Shown here: piece by piece, positions 9,300 to 16,788 of the stretch
Position numbering within the stretch: position 1 is the first letter of the stretch
How the letters are laid out: each line of letters starts with the position of its first letter
Assembly (NCBI GenBank): GCA_016712465.1
Contig: JADJQZ010000001.1
Coordinates: 6,510,001 to 6,574,000 of the forward strand
Reading direction: 5' to 3'
DNA: 64,000 nucleotides
DNA from: Candidatus Obscuribacter sp.
GTDB lineage: Bacteria; Cyanobacteriota; Vampirovibrionia; Obscuribacterales; Obscuribacteraceae
Notes under the pieces: model-generated
Told to the model about the DNA's origin: nothing
What the model saw: only the letters and a program-made list of their open reading frames with translations
Databases searched by the model: none
Made by a program: the position numbers and the translations under genes

Positions 9300-10121
9300 A
9301 TAAACGAAAGTATCTCCGATTCAGATTGCGTTTCAAACGAGGGTAACTGTCTCAACAAGGACAACCTGGTCTTCATTCTGGTGCGTCCTCAGTTTCTCGG
9401 TAATATCGGCGGCACCGCCAGAGTGATGAAGAATTTCGGCTTCAGACATTTGCGTTTTGTGAGGGCGCCGCGCGAATATAAAGACGCCGAGGCGAGAAAG
9501 ATGGCTGTGGATGCCATTGATGTCTTGAAAGGGGCCCAGTTGTTCGATTCTCTGGAAGAAGCTCTCGCTGATATAGGCGCTGCTTTCGGTACGACTTCCT
9601 GTCAGAACCGACAGGTGAAAACCGCCCCTATAGGTTCTATGAAAGAGAGAATAGTGCAGCTGGCAAGCAGCAATAAAGTGGCACTGGTCTTTGGCGATGA
9701 ACGGGATGGCTTATTCAATGCAGAACTATCCCTCTGTCACGAACTGCTGACCATTCCGACCAATCCTCAATTCCCCTCGCTCAATTTGGCGCAGGCCGTG
9801 GGGGTTTGCGCTTATGAACTGGATAGGTCAGCGCGGTCGGAGGAGGTAGATTTGAAGCTCCGCGCCACGGCCGACTGCCATAAAAGCCCGCCGACTCTGG
9901 CCTCGGGTGCCGACAATGATGAGCTTTTCCAGCATCTGGCGGCAGTTTTGCATGATGCCGGTTTTACTCGTTCTTACAATCATGAACGAGTGATGATGGA
10001 ATTGCGAAGCTTCTATTTGAGAGCTTATCCGACCGAGAGAGAGACTGCCTTGCTGCGGTCTGCCATACGCAAGATTGCCGCTGCCGTTAAAACAGAAATG
10101 CCTGGAGAGGGCGACTCTTGA
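9300..10121 (+). CDS. trmJ: TrmJ-like SpoU/TrmH-family RNA 2'-O-methyltransferase
   Basis: SPOUT-class methyltransferase using S-adenosylmethionine on RNA ribose 2'-OH; the TrmJ branch modifies tRNA position 32. Motif 1 is LVRPQFLGNIGGTARVMKNF, motif 2 is FGDERDGLFNAEL, motif 3 is IPTNPQFPSLNLAQAVG with the knotted SAM pocket. The TrmJ-like C-terminal helix-rich ~60 residues are present. Start: no ATG, GTG or TTG lies in frame between the upstream stop (9279) and GTG 9381, and a start at 9381 would cut the first beta strand (VFILV). A gagggg box at 9288-9293 points to ATC 9297 or ATA 9300. I give 9300 (273 residues). The stop overlaps the next TTG start. Confidence 0.82.
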   Translation: MNESISDSDCVSNEGNCLNKDNLVFILVRPQFLGNIGGTARVMKNFGFRHLRFVRAPREYKDAEARKMAVDAIDVLKGAQLFDSLEEALADIGAAFGTTSCQNRQVKTAPIGSMKERIVQLASSNKVALVFGDERDGLFNAELSLCHELLTIPTNPQFPSLNLAQAVGVCAYELDRSARSEEVDLKLRATADCHKSPPTLASGADNDELFQHLAAVLHDAGFTRSYNHERVMMELRSFYLRAYPTERETALLRSAIRKIAAAVKTEMPGEGDS

Positions 10122-10885
10122 AGATGTTGCAAAAGAGAGCTGGAAGGGCTACGGCATGGTGTCTTCTCTTGATGGTGGTGCTTTGCCTCTCTGATGCACC
10201 GGCTGTGGCTGGCGATCTGAAAGCCGCAAGCGCTGCTACGGAAAAGCAGAGGCTGGCTCAGTACAATCAATTGTTGGACCAGGCCGACAATGAGCGAAAG
10301 TTGCAGAATCTGCCTGCCAGTCTGGCTTTGTACGATCGTGCCGAAAAGCTATTTCCCAGGGACACGAGTACCTTTATTGCTCGTGCCGATATTTATAAAG
10401 AAATGGGCAAGATGGACAGGGCCATTTCGGAGATAGAGAAGGCTCTCAGGCTGACGCCAGCCGATCTGAGTCTGATGCAGCGGTTTGGTGAATATAGCGA
10501 TGTTTGCGGACAGCTGGAAAAAGCGCTTGCTTGTTATGATCGCGTTTTGGCTTCAAAGCCGCATGATGCCAGCCTGTTGCGTCGTAAAGCCGTGGCTTTG
10601 AAGCGCTTGAAGCGCCCTTTGCCGGCGGCGCAGTTTTTTCAAAAAGCCTATGAAGCCAATAAAACTTCCAGAGATTCGCATATGAATCTGCATGACGCCG
10701 GGCAGATGTATCTTTTGGCGAATGATACATCTGAGGCCATGGCTTGTTTTGAGTTGTTGATCAAAACCAATCCTCAGTTATCCACCGGATATTGGGACAG
10801 GGCGCAGGTTTACGACCTGAAAAAGGAAAAGACAAAGGCGGCGGCAGACAGGGCGAAAGCCAGGAAGCTTGACTTAGACTATTAG
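10118..10885 (+). CDS. exported TPR-repeat protein
   Basis: 255 residues. TTG 10118 overlaps the upstream stop codon (TTGA) and is preceded by gagaggg at a suitable distance; ATG 10124 is two codons later. The N-terminus (KRAGRATAW then a leucine/valine run to CLSDAPAVAG) is a typical signal peptide. Four or so TPR units follow (ASLALYDRAEKLFP, GKMDRAISEIEKALRLTP, QLEKALACYDRVLASKP, DTSEAMACFELLIKTNP). It probably acts as an extracytoplasmic scaffold. The overlap suggests translational coupling to the methyltransferase, though the two functions have no obvious link. Confidence 0.75.
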   Translation: MKMLQKRAGRATAWCLLLMVVLCLSDAPAVAGDLKAASAATEKQRLAQYNQLLDQADNERKLQNLPASLALYDRAEKLFPRDTSTFIARADIYKEMGKMDRAISEIEKALRLTPADLSLMQRFGEYSDVCGQLEKALACYDRVLASKPHDASLLRRKAVALKRLKRPLPAAQFFQKAYEANKTSRDSHMNLHDAGQMYLLANDTSEAMACFELLIKTNPQLSTGYWDRAQVYDLKKEKTKAAADRAKARKLDLDY

Positions 10886-10990
10886 AGAAGCTTGTTTTAG
10901 GTTATTTGAGAATCTCGTTTTAGGCTATTAGAAAAGTAAGAACTGGTGCCGGAAGTTAGCGGTCGGGTAGCTCTTTTAAAAATCTGCCGG

Positions 10991-11121
10991 AATGTAACGA
11001 TAGTGATGCGAAGAAATATTGCATCATCGTGTTGGGACTTTTGTGGATTTGAAACCTTTGCCTGTCCTGGGTTTCAGGCGTCAAGTCGATTTAATTTTTC
11101 GCGTTACATGAGTTTAGTCGT
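10991..11121 (+). repeat. intergenic element R1, related to R2 at 19158-19288 in opposite orientation
   Basis: A 131-base stretch that aligns without gaps to the reverse complement of 19158-19288. Counted by hand, 98 of 131 positions agree. Best-conserved blocks are aagaaatattgcatca, ttgggac, aaacctttg and ttaatttttc.cgttacatg followed by agtttagtcgt. Both copies carry ATGTAAC near one end and its exact complement GTTACAT near the other, so the ends can pair. Similarity fades upstream within about 14 bases (ctg.cg) and stops right after the last base. It is AT-rich compared with the genes. A non-coding RNA, a miniature mobile element or a regulatory repeat are all possible. Confidence 0.7.
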
Positions 11122-11211
11122 CTCTACGGAAGATACATGGGAGGGCGCCGAAGTTGTGTGATAGTGCGCCTTGAGAATAATGGGTGGGAAACAGAAACAG
11201 AAGCAGAAACA

Positions 11212-11279
11212 GATGCGGGAACAGGAAGCTGAAGCAGATGCGGAAACAGGAAGCTGAAAGAGATGCGGGAACAAAAACA
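11212..11279 (+). repeat. 25-bp tandem repeat, about 2.5 copies
   Basis: The unit gatgcgg(g/a)aacaggaagctgaa begins at 11212, 11237 and 11262, a period of 25 bases, with the third copy partial and diverging. It is preceded by an acagaa/agcaga-rich run (11185-11211). The period is not a multiple of three, which argues against a coding repeat. Confidence 0.7.
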
Positions 11280-11397
11280 GGGCCACGGGGCGAGACCTGG
11301 GAAACGAAACGAGAATGGGAACTGAGGCAAAGAAAACAGATAACGATAGAATATAGTGAGACTTCGGTTTTTGATTTGAAAGCGAAATTGTAGTAAG

Positions 11398-11436
11398 AAA
11401 AAACCGGTCCTGACAAAAGTGCGTCAGGACCGGTTT
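11398..11436 (-). terminator. Rho-independent terminator of the acyl-CoA synthetase gene
   Basis: Perfect 14-bp stem (11401-11414 with 11423-11436), 8-base loop. On the minus strand the stem is followed by a run of six T. It lies about 70 bases beyond the stop codon of the minus-strand gene starting at 13438. Confidence 0.85.
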
Positions 11437-11506
11437 CAGAGAGTTGTTCAGTAAGCCGTGGCCGGCAGCTAGCAACTGGTGAGGGCTGCTAGCCGCTTGC
11501 CTTCGC

Positions 11507-13438
11507 TTAGTGACCAGGCTTGGTGTAGATCTTCTCGATCAGGGCCTCGTAGCGCTTCATCGCCTCTTCCGTGCGGATCTTGAGGGTGGCGGTGAGCAGC
11601 CCATTGGCCACGGTCGCTTCGTCTTCGATGAGCTCGTACTTCTTGACCGTCTCCCAGTGTTCGAGGCGCGTATTGCCGTCCTTGATGGCGGCAGACACGG
11701 CGGCCACAACTTCCGGGTGCTTGACGATGAAGCTCTGCGCGTTGTCCCCGGCCGGCACGCTGACGCCCTTGGCGGCGAGCAGCTCCTTGGCGGCGATGGG
11801 GTTGACGAAGATGAGCGCGCCGATGAAGGGTTTGGCATCGCCGACCGGCACGATGGCCTGAATGATGCCGTGTCCGTCGAAGGCCTTTTCCACCTTCTCC
11901 GGTGCCACGTACTTGCCGCCGTCGGTCTTGAGCAGGCGCTTTTTGCGCCCGGTGATGGCCAGATTGCCGTTGGCGTCGAAGCGGCCGAGGTCGCCGGTAT
12001 TGAACCAGCCTTCGGCGTCGTACGACTTACGGTTCTCTTCCGGCAACTGCCAGTAGCCCGGTGAGACCGGACCGCCGCGCAGCCAGATCACGCCACTACC
12101 GTCGGTGCTGCCAGGCTCGGGCACGAGCTTGACTTCGACGCCGGCGATGACCTTACCGACGGTGCCGACGACGATGTCGTCCGGCTTGTTGGCAGCGATA
12201 CCGCCGCAGGTCTCGGTGAGGCCATAACCCTGGATGATGTTCATGCCCACGGACTGGAAGAAGCTCAACACCTCGGGAGAGATGGGAGCGCCGCCCGAGC
12301 CCATGATGCGCAAACGACCGCCGAGGGCGCCGCGGATCTTGCTGAAGACCAGCATGTTGGCCAGCCAGCCGCTGATGGTGCCCCGGCGAGTGCCGAAAGC
12401 CCACTTGAGCAGCTTGGCCTTGAAGCCCTTGGCGCCGTCGATTTCCGACTGCATCTTGTCCTTGATCTTGCGCCAGACCGCAGGCACGCCCAGCATGATG
12501 GTGGGACGCACCTTCTTCAGATACTTGCTCACCTCTTCCACCTTGCAGAAGACGGTGGGCACCGCCTGCCAGAGGCAGATGAACTGACCGTTGACGCGTT
12601 CGTAGACGTGCGCCAGGGGCAGGTAGCTGAGGTAGAGGTCGTCTTCGCCGAAGTCGAAGCCGTGACCGTAGAGGGCGGTGCAAGAGGCGGCGATGTTGCC
12701 GTGGGTCAAGACAACGCCTTTGGGCACGCCGGTGGAGCCGGAGGTGTAGATGATGGTGGCCAGGTCGTCGGGCTTGACGCCGACTGCGGCCTTGCCGTCA
12801 GTGGCTTCCTGGAAGGGGAAGGCGCTGCGGGCGGTGCTCATCTGAGCGAGGATGGACTTGGCGCCGACGGACGACTGGCAGTCGAAGCTATCGCGGTCTT
12901 CGGGCAGCTTGTTGCCGAGGACCTTGACACGGTGATGTTCGGAGCCGGCAACCAGCTCACTGAAAAGCCGTGTCTGAACTCCGCTGTCGGCATTTACTTT
13001 CTGGGTCTGGGAGACGCCGTCGCCGATGAGCAGCCGGGCATCGCAGTTGGCCAGAATGAAATTGACCTGTTCGGCAGCTGAGTTCGGATAGATGGGAACC
13101 GTGACGGCGCCAAGGCTCTGGATGGCGATGTCCGTCCAGACCCATTCGGCACAGTTCCAGGAGAGAATGGCAACTCGATCGCCGCGGCGGACGCCGAGGT
13201 CCATGAGCTGCTTCATGATTTCGGCCACGATGGCGCCGCTGTCGGACCATTCCACCGTGAGGAAAGCGGGAGCTTCCACGATGACTGCGCCGCCGCTGCC
13301 GGCACCCATGGGTGTGGCTGTGACAATATACTGCCGCTCGCCTTCGCGAGGGTTTGGAACACGAACCGCCTCTTGGTCGGATTTGTCGAAGACATGAGAC
13401 CAGAAACGGTTGAGAAGAGTTTCGGTGCTTCCTGACAT
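11507..13438 (-). CDS. long-chain acyl-CoA synthetase (AMP-forming)
   Basis: ANL-superfamily ligase: fatty acid + ATP + CoA to acyl-CoA + AMP + PPi, the entry step to beta-oxidation. Motifs: P-loop-like IIYTSGSTGVPKGVVLTHGN, SYLPLAHVYER typical of long-chain enzymes, GYGLTETCGG, WFNTGDLG, and KTDGGKYVAPEKVE with the hinge and C-terminal domain. Start at ATG 13438 (643 residues), with aggagt 6 bases upstream; an extended frame to 13498 has no ribosome site. There is no signal peptide. Codons end mostly in C or G, unlike neighbouring TPR genes but like the other lipid genes here. The chain-length range cannot be read from sequence. Confidence 0.93.
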   Translation of the reverse strand: MSGSTETLLNRFWSHVFDKSDQEAVRVPNPREGERQYIVTATPMGAGSGGAVIVEAPAFLTVEWSDSGAIVAEIMKQLMDLGVRRGDRVAILSWNCAEWVWTDIAIQSLGAVTVPIYPNSAAEQVNFILANCDARLLIGDGVSQTQKVNADSGVQTRLFSELVAGSEHHRVKVLGNKLPEDRDSFDCQSSVGAKSILAQMSTARSAFPFQEATDGKAAVGVKPDDLATIIYTSGSTGVPKGVVLTHGNIAASCTALYGHGFDFGEDDLYLSYLPLAHVYERVNGQFICLWQAVPTVFCKVEEVSKYLKKVRPTIMLGVPAVWRKIKDKMQSEIDGAKGFKAKLLKWAFGTRRGTISGWLANMLVFSKIRGALGGRLRIMGSGGAPISPEVLSFFQSVGMNIIQGYGLTETCGGIAANKPDDIVVGTVGKVIAGVEVKLVPEPGSTDGSGVIWLRGGPVSPGYWQLPEENRKSYDAEGWFNTGDLGRFDANGNLAITGRKKRLLKTDGGKYVAPEKVEKAFDGHGIIQAIVPVGDAKPFIGALIFVNPIAAKELLAAKGVSVPAGDNAQSFIVKHPEVVAAVSAAIKDGNTRLEHWETVKKYELIEDEATVANGLLTATLKIRTEEAMKRYEALIEKIYTKPGH

Positions 13439-14184
13439 TTGAGCACTCCTCGGATGTGAATTGTTGAGTTGAGCAGACGGACGTGGTGCGACTGTCACCG
13501 GGCGGGGATAGCTACGTGGTGACTGGTAGAGGCACTTGTCTGCGGTTAAACGAGTCAGATCACTCCGGATCTCGTCCTGATACAGGTGAGATGGAGTGAA
13601 AGGCTGCAGTGAGTTGGTCTTTTGAGGGGTTTTACTGAGACCAGAAGAAGAAAGAAAAGTGGGTACGAAATGGAGCTTAGGTAATTGGCGAGGTCTAACT
13701 CAAGCAGTAAGACCTAACATCTCTTTTACTAAGTGGTGCATATAGCCGTGCTCAGGCGGGTTTGATGCCAAGTGGTTGCTAAGCTTGCGGATATGTATTC
13801 ATCTTGACAATATGCTGATGGTGGGCTGTTCTTGACAGCCTGGCAAAGCTGCCAATTGCTGGCGCAGTGGTACGAGATTGGCCCAGCGTTGCCAGGTTTT
13901 TTGGCTGATTCAGCCACTTTCAGGAGTTTTTTTTGATCCGGTATGAAATAAGACTCACCTGATCTCCACTTTTTCAAAGAGCTCTTTCCTTGAGGCTTGC
14001 GCAAAGGATGTCATAGGCTCTCTGGGTCATTATTCCAACTATCTCTCCAAGAGAAATAACAACCCCTTTCATCCTTTTCCCTTCATCGTCTCAGAGCCTC
14101 CTCAGCACGACTTCGTGTGCTCGGGATCTTTCTCGGCTCTGAGCTTGCTAATTGGCATCCGCCAAAAGTGTACAGGAGCTAAAA
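13439..14184. other. divergent promoter region between acyl-CoA synthetase and patatin genes
   Basis: About 745 bases without a convincing gene. It must hold both divergent promoters, but I cannot assign clear -35/-10 pairs. The right end includes a foldable leader (14091-14142), listed separately. A minus-strand frame at 13729-14004 has a TTG start without a ribosome site and an ordinary-looking composition, so I leave it out. Confidence 0.4.
14091..14142 (+). promoter_or_regulatory. foldable leader upstream of the patatin-like gene
   Basis: Outer arms tcagagcc (14091-14098) and ggctctga (14135-14142) are exact complements, and an inner hairpin (agcac/gtgct, around 14104-14121) fits inside. 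It ends 42 bases before the ATG at 14185. It could be a 5'-UTR structure or an operator; no known riboswitch is recognised. Confidence 0.35.
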
Positions 14185-15279
14185 ATGAGCTCGAATACGA
14201 ATAAAGTCCCGCTTGCCGACCAGGGGTCCGCAGGCAGGGAGATGCACTTGCTTATCTCCAGCGGCGGGTCCAGGGCTATTCTTGCAGGCGCAGGCGTAGT
14301 TCTTGCGTGTCACCACGCTGGGATCTCCAACTGGAAGTCCATCGGGGGCATCAGCGGAGGGTCCCTACCCACCGTCTTCATGTCTTCCGGCATGGACGCT
14401 AAAACCACTGTTTCTACGGCTCTTGATGTCGACTTTGCCAGTCTCCTGACGCGGCGTGGCGGCATGCTCAAGATTCTCTTTGCATCACTGATGCAACGCC
14501 GTTATGAGAAGACCCGCCCGCGTTTCGGAGTTCTCAGCTCTGAGAAGCTCGGCACTTTCCTCGAGACCAAAGTTGCTGCCTGGCCTTCCAAGTATTGGAC
14601 CCTGGCTTGCGTCGGCGACGACCAGCTCATTTTCACCAAGGCGGGTGTGCATCAGCACAAACCGGACGGGACCTACCGTCTGCTGGCTACCGAGAGCGGC
14701 CCTCTGGGTGCTGCTATCCGCGGAAGCTGCGCTGTTCCGGGCATCATCGACGCTGTTCCTCTGGAAGCGGCCGGTGAGAAGTTCTGGCTCCATGATGGTG
14801 CGCTTTCCAAGGAAGGTCGCACGCCTGCCAGTGTGCCGGAGCGTTTCTTCGGTGCTCGTCCGCAGGACATCATCGTGTGCGACGTCGGCGATGGCTCTGC
14901 CGTCGAGAAGAAGGTGAACAAGTGGAAGCTGAAGTGGTGGAAGATCATCTGCGGTGAGCTGTGCTTGCCTCAGTATGACCCGGAGCCGCTCTCGGAAGAG
15001 GCCGGTTACATCATGATCGAGCCCACCGAGTTCAACTTCAGCTCGCTGCAGTTCACCTTGACCCGTGACCAGAAATGGCAGGCTGTCATGTCCGGTTACA
15101 TGGGTGCCATCCCTGCCCTCGAAAAGGCCGGTTTGCTCACCGGGCAGTCGCTTGCCACGGCTAAGAAGGTCCTTGCGGACTTCGAGGCTATGGTCAAGGA
15201 GTGCCAGGACAACCGTGCCAAGAAGGGCACCATTGCCGCCCGCACGGAGGCCCTCCTCAGTTCCCACGGCTTGTGGTAA
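14185..15279 (+). CDS. patatin-like phospholipase / acyl hydrolase
   Basis: Ser-Asp dyad lipid hydrolase. The oxyanion motif is GGSRAIL (residue ~26), the nucleophile elbow GISGGS (~60) matches G-x-S-x-G, and the catalytic Asp lies in HDGALS (~205), matching the D-G-A/G motif. ATG 14185 has aggag 8 bases upstream and gives 364 residues; a TTG at 14152 is less likely. There is no signal peptide, so action on internal lipid or membranes is expected. It is upstream of and codirectional with thiolase and the hydratase/dehydrogenase, which suggests that it supplies fatty acids for beta-oxidation. A hairpin follows it. Confidence 0.85.
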   Translation: MSSNTNKVPLADQGSAGREMHLLISSGGSRAILAGAGVVLACHHAGISNWKSIGGISGGSLPTVFMSSGMDAKTTVSTALDVDFASLLTRRGGMLKILFASLMQRRYEKTRPRFGVLSSEKLGTFLETKVAAWPSKYWTLACVGDDQLIFTKAGVHQHKPDGTYRLLATESGPLGAAIRGSCAVPGIIDAVPLEAAGEKFWLHDGALSKEGRTPASVPERFFGARPQDIIVCDVGDGSAVEKKVNKWKLKWWKIICGELCLPQYDPEPLSEEAGYIMIEPTEFNFSSLQFTLTRDQKWQAVMSGYMGAIPALEKAGLLTGQSLATAKKVLADFEAMVKECQDNRAKKGTIAARTEALLSSHGLW

Positions 15280-15301
15280 GTCGCCACTGCCTGGAAGACG
15301 C

Positions 15302-15336
15302 ACGCCACGGCAGACCTCTGCTGTGGCGTCTTCTTC
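15302..15336 (+). terminator. hairpin terminator after the patatin-like gene
   Basis: A 12-bp stem with one G-U pair (15302-15313 with 15318-15329), a 4-base loop, and a pyrimidine-rich cttcttctttc tail. It separates the lipase transcript from fadA at least partly. Confidence 0.65.
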
Positions 15337-15477
15337 TTTCCTATCCATTTCAACCGCTCCGGTTCAACCCGGATAGGGCTCAACTTGTCGGTAGTGGCAG
15401 ATTATCCGGGGAGGCAAAGTGTTGCTATCCCCCTGTCACGGCCCGACAATAGTGCCTGAAACAAGACGGAGAATCTC

Positions 15478-16713
15478 ATGAAATCTCAGAGTCCAAACAA
15501 AAGGGTTTATCTTCTTTCTGGCAGCCGTACGCCCATCGGTTCGTTCGGCCGATCGCTTCGCACGGTGCCAGTGGATAAGCTCGCCGGTCACGTTCTGGTC
15601 AATGCCATTCGTCGCGCCGGTATCGATGCCAACAGCGTCGACCACATCATCCTGGGGCACGGCTATCAGAGCTCGTACACCCCCAACACCGCCCGCTTCG
15701 CTGCCCTGCGCGCTGGCCTGCCTGCCGGTACCCCTGCGGTGACCGTGCAGCGTCAGTGCGGCTCCGGCATGGAAGCCGTCAATCACGGTATGGATCTCGT
15801 CACCCTTGGACGCGCCGGCATCGTCGTGGCGGGCGGTGCGGAATCCATGTCCACGGTGCCTTACCTGATTCCGGGTGAGTACCGCTGGAACGGCCTGATC
15901 TCCAAGTACCTGAAGTTCACCAAGCTCGGGCCGCGTCCCGTGCCGTTCGCCCTGGCCGACAACGGCCTTGCTCCCACCAAGCTGCTCAAGGACCAGCAGT
16001 CCATCGCCATGGCCGCCACGGCCCAGAACCTGGCCGATGCCTACGGCATCAGCCGGGAAGCGGCCGACGAGTATTCGCTGCGCAGCCAGACTCTGGCCGC
16101 CCAAGCCATCCAGTCCGGCCGCTTCGATGTGGAGATCGATCCCGTCGAGGTTCCTGGTCGCGGCTTCTTTGCCCGCGACGAGCATCCGCGCAAGACCTCC
16201 AAGGAGGCTCTGGCCGGTCTCGGTCCGGTGCTGGGCACCCGCGTCATCACCGCCGGCAACGCCTCTGGTATCAACGACGGTGCGTGCGCTCTCGTCATCG
16301 CCTCCGAAGACAAGGTGGCGGAACTGGGCGCCAAGCCTCTGGCTGAGCTGGTCGACTACGTCTCGGTCGGGGTCACTCCCGAGCAGATGGGCATCGGTCC
16401 GGTGGAAGCCATCAAGGCCCTGCTCGCCCGCAACAACTTGACCGTGGCCGACATCGACCTGGTCGAGATCAACGAAGCTTTCGCTGTGCAGTATCTGTCC
16501 TGCGAAAAGCTGCTCGGTCTCGACCGCGACAAGGTGAACGTCAACGGTGGTGCCATTGCCATGGGTCACCCCATCGGCATGTCCGGCGCTCGCCTGATTC
16601 TCACCCTGGCCCATGAGCTGAAGCGCACCGGCAAGAAGCTCGGTGTGGCGGCTCTCTGCATCGGCGGCGGCATGGGTATCGCTACCCTGATCGCCAACCC
16701 CGACGTCGCGTAA
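15478..16713 (+). CDS. fadA: acetyl-CoA acyltransferase (3-ketoacyl-CoA thiolase)
   Basis: Last step of beta-oxidation: thiolytic cleavage of 3-ketoacyl-CoA to acetyl-CoA and a shortened acyl-CoA. 411 residues, the usual thiolase length. Active-site Cys in VQRQCGSGMEA (~residue 95), the EINEAFAVQ motif, the catalytic His in GGAIAMGHPIGMSGAR, and the C-terminal CIGGGMGIA with the second Cys. The ATG is preceded by a ggag box. The hydratase/dehydrogenase gene follows 75 bases later, the usual two-subunit arrangement (here thiolase first). A biosynthetic acetoacetyl-CoA thiolase is less likely given the neighbours. Confidence 0.94.
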   Translation: MKSQSPNKRVYLLSGSRTPIGSFGRSLRTVPVDKLAGHVLVNAIRRAGIDANSVDHIILGHGYQSSYTPNTARFAALRAGLPAGTPAVTVQRQCGSGMEAVNHGMDLVTLGRAGIVVAGGAESMSTVPYLIPGEYRWNGLISKYLKFTKLGPRPVPFALADNGLAPTKLLKDQQSIAMAATAQNLADAYGISREAADEYSLRSQTLAAQAIQSGRFDVEIDPVEVPGRGFFARDEHPRKTSKEALAGLGPVLGTRVITAGNASGINDGACALVIASEDKVAELGAKPLAELVDYVSVGVTPEQMGIGPVEAIKALLARNNLTVADIDLVEINEAFAVQYLSCEKLLGLDRDKVNVNGGAIAMGHPIGMSGARLILTLAHELKRTGKKLGVAALCIGGGMGIATLIANPDVA

Positions 16714-16726
16714 GTCTTTCTTCAGT

Positions 16727-16752
16727 GCAGCACCAGCACGTGCTGGTGCTGC
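16727..16752 (+). promoter_or_regulatory. 26-base perfect palindrome between fadA and the fadB-type gene
   Basis: gcagcaccagcac at 16727-16739 is followed directly by its exact complement to 16752. No T-run follows, so it is more likely an RNA-processing or stability hairpin, a partial attenuator or a protein site than a full terminator. Confidence 0.5.
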
Positions 16753-16788
16753 CTTCCTCACATAAACATTCTCGAATAGAGGACTCAC

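Larger units (their letters stand above)
10886..11397. other. long intergenic region holding a dispersed element and a tandem repeat
   Basis: No credible gene. It contains element R1 (10991-11121) and a 25-bp tandem repeat (11212-11279), listed separately. Short open frames here have low-complexity or repeat-derived translations and no ribosome sites. Confidence 0.6.

Noticed and set aside
10946..11161. 71-residue frame over element R1, and the corresponding frame over R2 (19025-19237)
   Set aside because: The shared RFNFSRYMSLVV ending first looked like a conserved small protein, but R2 has an upstream stop, substitutions hit all codon positions and neither has a ribosome site.
11104..11475. 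123-residue minus-strand frame over the 25-bp repeat
   Set aside because: Low-complexity Cys/Phe/Ser translation caused by the repeat, and it runs through a terminator.
13729..14004. 91-residue minus-strand frame in the synthetase/patatin gap
   Set aside because: TTG start without a ribosome site and no recognisable motif.
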